Part shown: positions 21,939 through 26,373 of the stretch, in pieces
How the letters are laid out: the number at the start of each line of letters is the position of its first letter
How positions within the stretch are numbered: position 1 is the first letter of the stretch
NCBI GenBank assembly: GCA_031289815.1
Contig: JAITOS010000060.1
Span: 1 to 26,373 of the forward strand
Length of the DNA stretch: 26,373 nt
Origin: Peptococcaceae bacterium
Lineage (GTDB): Bacteria; Bacillota; Desulfitobacteriia; Desulfitobacteriales; Desulfitobacteriaceae
Direction of reading: 5' to 3'
Translations under genes and position numbers: made by a program
Notes under the pieces: generated by a model
What the model saw: only the letters and a program-made list of their open reading frames with translations
What the model was told of the DNA's origin: nothing
The model's database searches: none

Positions 21939-23753
21939 TTACGCACCCTCCTTTGAGGTGCTGTCCAAATCTTCGATTTGGCCAACAGCACCCATGCAAG
22001 GCTTCTCGGTGAGAGCATAGCTCGAACCGTTAGAAGCTACTGCGAGTTCCCAAGCGTCCACCTGTTCCTGCGCCGCCGTCATTTCCCGGTACAGCGCGCA
22101 GTTTTGCATAAGTTCTTCGTGCGTCCCGGTCGCCGCCACGCACCCGCTGTCCATCACAATGATGTTGTCCGCGCCGCGAATCGTCCGCAAGTGGTGGGCG
22201 ATGACGATCAGGGTTTTGCCCCGGCTCATATTGACGATCGCCTGTTGGATCAGGTGTTCGTTATAGGGGTCAATGGCGGCGGTGGCTTCGTCGAGGATGA
22301 TCACCGGCGCGTTTTTCAGAATCACGCGGGCAATGGCGATGCGCTGTTTCTCCCCGCCGGAGAGCTTCGCCCCGGCTTCCCCAGCAAGGGTATCATAGCC
22401 CTGCGGCAATGCTTCAATCATCTCGTGAATACACGCCGTTTGCGCGGCTGCGATAATCTCCTCGCGGCTCGCCCCCCGCCGCCCGATGGCGATATTCTCG
22501 GCAATGGAGGTGTTAAACAGAAAGCTCTCCTGCTGCACGATGGAAATGAGGCTGGTCAGCGTGTCCTCCCCGACTGCCGCGATATCCGTGCCGCCGATGG
22601 TCACTTGCCCGATCTCCGCCCGCCAAAAGCCCATAATCAGGTTGGCTATGGTGGATTTCCCCGAACCGGACGAGCCGACAATAGCGCTGGTCGCGCCTTT
22701 TTTGAAGGCGATAGTGACATCTTTTAACGCCGTTTCCCGCTCGTCATAGCTAAACGTGACCTGGCGCAGTTCAATGTCGCCGTCGGTCAGCAACCTATCG
22801 GACGCGGGGACAGGTTCTTCTCCCAGAATGCTTACGATGTTTTCAGCGGAGCGTTTGAGTATAATTCCCGCGTGTTCATAGGTCGTATATTTTATCATGG
22901 CGGCGGCAAAGGCGTTGGACAAAACGAGCGCCAGGATAAAGCGCGTCAGCGTAAGGCCGCCCTCCGTCAGCAAATGCAGCCCCACCGTGACGACCAACAA
23001 AACGCCGCCCTGCAAAACCGCCGTCAACAGCCCCTGGGGAATGGATACGCCCGTAATCATGCGGCGCGTGGTCTTGACATAATTTTTGATAAAAGCGGTG
23101 AGCGCGTCGGTTTTAGTTTCGCTTTTGGCAAAGGCTTTCACGGCGGGCATAACAGCGATGTATTCCATCAAGCCCTCCGCCATTTCCTTGGTGGACTGGT
23201 TGTAGCGTTTGATTCGACCGTCCCACAGCATAAACAGCAGCGCCAGCAACAGTAGCATACCCGCCAACGCGCCCAATACGCACAGCGCCAGCCGCCAGTC
23301 CGCAATGAATATAATCCCGGCCATCAGCACCGCCGCCAGGGTGGTCGCGATCACTTCCGGCTGCGTGTGGGCGAGATAGACCTCGATTTGCTCCACGTCA
23401 TGGTTGACGATATTGGCGAGATCGCCTGCCCTGCGCTTTTGGAAAAAGCCGATCGGCAGCTTCCTCATATGGTTTACAATGGCTAGCCGCAGCTCGGCCA
23501 GGGATTGGTAGGCGGCCTCATGGGCTTTCCACAGTCCGACGGCGTAAAATACCGCTTTCGCGATTTGCAGCGCGGCCATCCCGCCGCCGATTTGCCAGAT
23601 ACGCAACCTGGTTAAACCTCCCTCGCGGTAGAGATAGAGCAGCAGGACGGCCAGCAGGGTTGTGCCCAGCCCCGCCGCCACGCTGATGAACATATTCAGG
23701 TTGGAAGCGCGGTTCCTGGCTTTGATTTGCTTGACAAGTTGCGTTGCGGTCAT
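21939..23753 (-). CDS. ABC exporter half-transporter (first gene of pair)
   Basis: 604 residues: six-helix membrane domain (about 18-300) and an ATP-binding domain with Walker A GSSGSGKS (360-367), signature LSGGE (464-468), Walker B VIILDE (484-489) and H-loop AHHLRTI (519-525). The protein would normally end near QEQVDAWEL (570). Instead about 34 residues follow (571-604), made of the repeat-derived VASNGSSYALTEKPCMG plus a hairpin-encoded tail. ATG 23753 has AAAGGGGA upstream. It follows marR by 48 bp and abuts the second ABC gene, so one MarR-controlled operon is likely. The paired architecture resembles heterodimeric multidrug or siderophore transporters; the substrate cannot be told from sequence. 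Confidence 0.94.
   Translation of the reverse strand: MTATQLVKQIKARNRASNLNMFISVAAGLGTTLLAVLLLYLYREGGLTRLRIWQIGGGMAALQIAKAVFYAVGLWKAHEAAYQSLAELRLAIVNHMRKLPIGFFQKRRAGDLANIVNHDVEQIEVYLAHTQPEVIATTLAAVLMAGIIFIADWRLALCVLGALAGMLLLLALLFMLWDGRIKRYNQSTKEMAEGLMEYIAVMPAVKAFAKSETKTDALTAFIKNYVKTTRRMITGVSIPQGLLTAVLQGGVLLVVTVGLHLLTEGGLTLTRFILALVLSNAFAAAMIKYTTYEHAGIILKRSAENIVSILGEEPVPASDRLLTDGDIELRQVTFSYDERETALKDVTIAFKKGATSAIVGSSGSGKSTIANLIMGFWRAEIGQVTIGGTDIAAVGEDTLTSLISIVQQESFLFNTSIAENIAIGRRGASREEIIAAAQTACIHEMIEALPQGYDTLAGEAGAKLSGGEKQRIAIARVILKNAPVIILDEATAAIDPYNEHLIQQAIVNMSRGKTLIVIAHHLRTIRGADNIIVMDSGCVAATGTHEELMQNCALYREMTAAQEQVDAWELAVASNGSSYALTEKPCMGAVGQIEDLDSTSKEGA
21957..21992. repeat. Strong hairpin at the end of the first ABC gene
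   Basis: GGTGCTGT-CCAAATC (21957-21971), loop TTC, then GATTTGG-CCA-ACAGCACC (21975-21992) form a 15-bp stem with one 3-nt bulge. It lies in the last codons of the first ABC gene, directly next to repeat copy 2 and about 10 bp before the binding site of the second ABC gene. Copy 1 has no such hairpin. Confidence 0.7.
21989..22037 (-). repeat. Coding repeat, copy 2
   Basis: 49-bp partner of copy 1 (39/49 identical, no gaps), in the C-terminal extension of the first ABC gene, encoding ASNGSSYALTEKPCMG in frame. It runs straight into the hairpin at 21957-21992, so the extra tail could be a repeat plus palindrome unit. Confidence 0.75.
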
Positions 23754-23801
23754 AGTAATCCCCTTTCTTGCGTTCGGTTGCCATACACTTTAGTTAAAAA
23801 A

Positions 23802-24269
23802 TCAGACTTCCGTGAATAATTTTACCGTCGTTTCGTTCGCTGACTTGAGAAAGCCGAGTAAAAACCAAAGGTTTTCTTCCGACGCGGAGACCAGGCCCGC
23901 GCCCAGCGCCTCATCCAGCATGGCGTGGTAGCGCATATGATCCGTGTAGGCGACCCGCCCTTTCTCGGTCAGCCAAAGCGACAGCTTGGAGAGGTTGTCG
24001 TCGCTGACCCGTTTTTCGACCAAGCCCTTTTTTTCCAGCTTTTTGACGATTTCGGACACGGAGCCTTTGGTGATCCGCAGCAACTCCGCCAAACCGCCTA
24101 CATGAATCCCCGCGTTTTTGGCAATATGCGACAGCATACGGATTTCCGAGTGGAAAATATCAACGTCCGTACCAAACTTGCGGACTTGCTTATCCAACGC
24201 TTCAAACACAGTATACAAATCTAAAAATTGCTGCCCGATGGCGCGTTTTAACGTTTCATTTTCTTTCAT
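23802..24269 (-). CDS. MarR-family transcriptional regulator
   Basis: 155 residues from ATG 24269 (GGAGG, 7 nt upstream). The fold is the MarR winged helix: dimerisation helices at both ends, a helix-turn-helix about residues 56-80 (GIHVGGLAELLRITKGSVSE, IVKKLEKKGL), and a beta-wing with KRVSDDNLSKLSLWLTEKG, where the usual DxRs wing becomes SDDNLS. A longer frame to 24302 starts with TTG and has no separate binding site. It is the first gene of the ABC operon, and the palindrome in its promoter is a plausible binding site, so it probably represses itself and the exporters until a ligand binds. No cysteine in the N-terminal part suggests a direct thiol switch. Confidence 0.92.
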   Translation of the reverse strand: MKENETLKRAIGQQFLDLYTVFEALDKQVRKFGTDVDIFHSEIRMLSHIAKNAGIHVGGLAELLRITKGSVSEIVKKLEKKGLVEKRVSDDNLSKLSLWLTEKGRVAYTDHMRYHAMLDEALGAGLVSASEENLWFLLGFLKSANETTVKLFTEV

Positions 24270-24283
24270 CCTGCACCTCCTGT

Positions 24284-24339
24284 AAAAGTGTTTGGCAACC
24301 AACCACTTTTAGTATATGGCAGCCAAACGCTTTTGTCAA
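24284..24339 (-). promoter_or_regulatory. Promoter and palindromic MarR operator
   Basis: TTGACA (24339-24334), a 17-nt spacer and TATACT (24316-24311) form a strong promoter on the minus strand. Arms AAAAGTGTTTGGCAACCA (24284-24301) and TGGCAGCCAAACGCTTTT (24317-24334) are inverted copies (about 15 of 18 match), covering the spacer and the region just downstream of the start. Each arm is itself a small palindrome (TTGG-N3-CCAA like), so two dimers could bind. Confidence 0.82.
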
Positions 24340-24386
24340 GGAAATAATTTTCATGAGTTTTCGCCGGGGTTTTCGATTACCGCTTG

Positions 24387-24415
24387 TGAGAAAGGCGCAT
24401 AACGCGCCTTTCTCA
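24387..24415. terminator. 12-bp perfect hairpin between surface-protein gene and marR
   Basis: TGAGAAAGGCGC (24387-24398) and GCGCCTTTCTCA (24404-24415) form a perfect 12-bp stem with a 5-nt loop, 46 bp past the surface-protein stop. It is stable enough to end that transcript, but neither strand has the usual U-run. Confidence 0.5.
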
Positions 24416-24461
24416 ATGTGATTGCACCGTTTTTTAGCTTTTAGCCAATGCTCTGCCGTTT

Positions 24462-25973
24462 TCACTGTTCTATGCTTGACCGGGCCGTTATCTTTTTGCC
24501 AGCCGCCAATAAGAGCAACGCGCCGCTTCCCAGCCAGAGCCAAATGGGGGAGGAGGGGCCGCCGGTATTGGGCAGCTCACCCAAGGGAACGCCGCCCTCC
24601 GTGATCGTCAGATCAGCGTCGCTGCCGTCGCCGTAGGCGGAACCGGTGGAACTGGCGGAACCATCACGGTCGCCGACGGGTTCCATCGCGCCGCCGGGAA
24701 CGATGCCGTCTGCTTCGATGATTGTAACATCGCCGGTTTCAGCGGTATCGCCGCCCGACTGGGTGGAGTCTAGCGATACTGCGTCGTCAGCGACGGATAC
24801 CGTCGCGGGGGTGGTGCTTGTGCTTGAGCCGCCGCTGGTGGTGGTGAAGGAGTCGTTGCCGTCGCTGTTATTGCCGGAGTTGGTGGATTTGCCCTCGTCC
24901 TTGCTGGGGTTGTCATCCGCGCTTCCGACCCGCGTGAACGGTGCGGTATTCCCCGCGACCAGATTTCCGTCCTCGTCCGGTTCCAGTTCGGTGACATTGA
25001 TGGTGTCTTCGTCTACCAGCGCAAACGTGTAGGAAGCGATGCCTTCAAAATCCAGGTAGCTGACCATGATGCCGCCGTAGACGATATAGCAGCCGCTGCC
25101 CACGCCGCCGTATTCGGCGGGTACACCCACCAGCTCATAATCAAAGGTGCCGTTCGTTTTGTAGTCGAAGATCAGTGTCATGCCCGCGCTGGGAATATCC
25201 GACTGCCATTGGCCCAGGAAAGGGTTGTCCAGTTGCAGCGGCAGGTCTGCTGTGTTTACAACGGAACCCTCGACCCGCATGAACGGCGCGGTATTCCCCG
25301 CGACGAGATTGCCGTTTTCGTCCGGCTCCAGTTCGGTTACGTTGATGGTGTTGTTATCCATCACTTCAAAGGTATAGGCCGACGCGCCTTCAAAATCCAG
25401 ATAACTGATCATCATGTTGCCGAACACGACATAACCACCGCTGCCGCTATTGGGGCCGTATGCAGCGGGGAGCTCCGGTATCACGTAATCGAAGGTGCCG
25501 TCTGTCTTGTAGTCGAATACCAGGGTCATACCCGCGCTGGGAATGTCCGACTGCCATTGGCCGATGAAGGGGTTGCTCAAATCAGCGAGATTAAAGGTAT
25601 CGCTCGTGTCTACTTTATAAAATATCGTCGGGACAACACCGCCCAAAAGCGCATCGAATGATGTTCGGTCTGCTCTCAGAGTAATGGTATCTTCGCCATT
25701 CATAACGAGAGTATCTCCGCCATCATAGGTATACGAACCGGGTAACACCAGCGGATCATTTCCGTCTTGCACCAGCGTAGTGATACTGGTACCGTCAGAG
25801 TTAAACTCCACCGACACCCAATTACCGCTCCCATCCCCAGCAGTAGCTTTCCACAGACCGAGAAATGGGTTGTTCAGGTCGGCGAACACCGGCGTTCCCA
25901 CACAAGACGCTATCAGGAGAAGCGCAAGGCACAGCGCCAGCAAACGATTAAAATTTGTACGTAGCATAAGCAT
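24462..25973 (-). CDS. Sortase-anchored surface protein with three repeated domains
   Basis: 503 residues. N-terminal signal peptide (residues 1-~31, LLALCLALLLIASC then VFA). Then three related domains: A 35-122, B 134-235, C 250-350; B and C share NPFxGQWQSDIPSAGMTL, DYKTxGTFDY, SYLDFEG, INVTELEPDE and GNLVAGNTAPF, with a 116-residue (348-bp) period. A Ser/Thr/Gly/Asp-rich linker follows (about 350-465). The C-terminus has the sorting signal LPNTG (467-471), a hydrophobic segment and KKITAR. IASC (21-24) also fits a lipobox, but SPase I cleavage after VFA (31) is equally good. ATG 25973 has AAGGAG at 10 nt. It is likely displayed on the cell wall; its ligand is unknown. No sortase is in the window. 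Confidence 0.88.
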   Translation of the reverse strand: MLMLRTNFNRLLALCLALLLIASCVGTPVFADLNNPFLGLWKATAGDGSGNWVSVEFNSDGTSITTLVQDGNDPLVLPGSYTYDGGDTLVMNGEDTITLRADRTSFDALLGGVVPTIFYKVDTSDTFNLADLSNPFIGQWQSDIPSAGMTLVFDYKTDGTFDYVIPELPAAYGPNSGSGGYVVFGNMMISYLDFEGASAYTFEVMDNNTINVTELEPDENGNLVAGNTAPFMRVEGSVVNTADLPLQLDNPFLGQWQSDIPSAGMTLIFDYKTNGTFDYELVGVPAEYGGVGSGCYIVYGGIMVSYLDFEGIASYTFALVDEDTINVTELEPDEDGNLVAGNTAPFTRVGSADDNPSKDEGKSTNSGNNSDGNDSFTTTSGGSSTSTTPATVSVADDAVSLDSTQSGGDTAETGDVTIIEADGIVPGGAMEPVGDRDGSASSTGSAYGDGSDADLTITEGGVPLGELPNTGGPSSPIWLWLGSGALLLLAAGKKITARSSIEQ

Positions 25974-26162
25974 AACTTTATGACTCCTTTCTTAATACCC
26001 CATTAGTTCAGGTTCTGCTGACCAGCAGGTCGCCTCAAGGATAACCAAACTTGTCACGACTTTTTTTGATATTGCTTTTGATATGGCAATGAACCCATTG
26101 AAAAATCTCCTCCCGTTTTCTGTTGAGGTTTTTCTCCAAACATCTTGAATTTTACACCTACG

Positions 26163-26206
26163 TATGCTACCATTATGTTTGGCTACTCGAACATAACGAT
26201 AGCATA
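26163..26206. promoter_or_regulatory. 44-bp interrupted palindrome in the divergent intergenic region
   Basis: TATGCTA-CCA-TTATGTT (26163-26179) and AACATAA-CGA-TAGCATA (26190-26206) are inverted copies with 14 of 17 pairs matching, separated by 10 bp (TGGCTACTCG). The two conserved blocks in each arm (TATGCTA and TTATGTT) suggest two dimeric binding sites. It lies about 80 bp before the plus-strand start at 26287 and 190 bp from the surface-protein start. The remaining intergenic DNA (25974-26286) shows an additional small inverted repeat CTGCTG-AC-CAGCAG near 26017-26030 and no gene. Confidence 0.7.
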
Positions 26207-26286
26207 TAAGTTAGTCCCATGCAACCGCTTTGCGGCAAGCCGATATTTTTCGGGCAGAGATTGATACAAAACGGGCAGGTGAAAAT

Positions 26287-26373
26287 ATGTACGGACGCAT
26301 TGTGCAAACAGGCGCACTGTGCTTTGAGCGGGTAGAAACTATGGAGGGCGCGTGTCTTGAGAACACGGACGAT
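26287..26373 (+). CDS. Unidentified gene start (cut by right edge)
   Basis: ATG at 26287, preceded by AGGTG with 5-6 nt spacing, opens a frame of 29 codons to the end of the window, beginning MYGRIVQTGALCFERVETME. It is on the plus strand, divergent from the surface-protein gene, and downstream of the 44-bp palindrome. I do not recognise the protein. With only 29 residues it could also be a chance frame. Confidence 0.4.
   Translation, partial: MYGRIVQTGALCFERVETMEGACLENTDD

Noticed and set aside
24256..24543. Minus-strand frame between marR and the surface-protein gene
   Set aside because: It runs over the marR promoter, the operator and the 12-bp hairpin, so it is very unlikely to be coding.
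1..26373. CRISPR arrays, rRNA genes, riboswitches such as T-boxes
   Set aside because: No regularly spaced direct repeats, no rRNA-like stretches and no T-box sequence near lysS were seen.

Overview
The window looks like part of the chromosome of an endospore-forming, probably anaerobic member of the Bacillota (Clostridia or Negativicutes type). The evidence is the sporulation genes spoIIE, yabP and yabQ, the order yabP-yabQ-divIC-yabR-spoIIE-tilS-ftsH-coaX/folP-folB-folK-dusB-lysS that recalls the Bacillus yab-lysS region, strong AAGGAG-type ribosome binding sites, frequent GTG/TTG starts, a formate-tetrahydrofolate ligase, and an LPNTG sortase signal. No close species can be named from the sequence alone. 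Almost every gene lies on the minus strand, so transcription runs from high to low coordinates.

Layout, low to high coordinates: (1) 1-~385, the 5' end of an insertion-sequence transposase reading off the left edge, with a fold-back leader; (2) 716-2985, lysS and greA, each with its own promoter signal and terminator; (3) 3154-5601, dusB, coaX and bioY, with bioY behind a near-perfect BirA operator; (4) 5668-10538, folK-birA (one fused protein), folB, folP and fhs, a compact folate/one-carbon run; (5) 10586-12006, two membrane-anchored DUF881 proteins; (6) 12112-15587, ftsH and tilS; (7) 15592-19966, spoIIE, the S1 protein yabR, divIC, a small sigma-4/LuxR-like HTH protein, yabQ and yabP; (8) 20127-24339, an accessory module of two half-size ABC exporters under a MarR regulator with a palindromic operator; (9) 24462-25973, a sortase-anchored surface protein made of repeated domains; (10) an intergenic region with a large palindrome and the start of a plus-strand gene cut by the right edge.

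How it fits together: the fused FolK-BirA keeps the BirA helix-turn-helix, and the gene immediately downstream, bioY, has the cognate operator, so a biotin sensor and its target sit side by side. The DivIC cell-division operon starts at a promoter whose transcription start is covered by three DnaA-box-like 9-mers spaced exactly 11 bp apart, suggesting a link between replication initiation and division or sporulation. Compared with the familiar Bacillus order, yabO, yabS/yabT and hpt are absent, and the ABC module abuts yabP, marking a synteny break.

Most notable unexplained signals: the phased DnaA-box cluster (19004-19034), a ~49-bp repeat placed in frame in both ABC genes (20831-20879 and 21989-22037, with a degenerate third copy), the FolK-BirA fusion, an apparent AUU start for yabQ, an anti-read-through leader on the transposase, and the 44-bp interrupted palindrome at 26163-26206.
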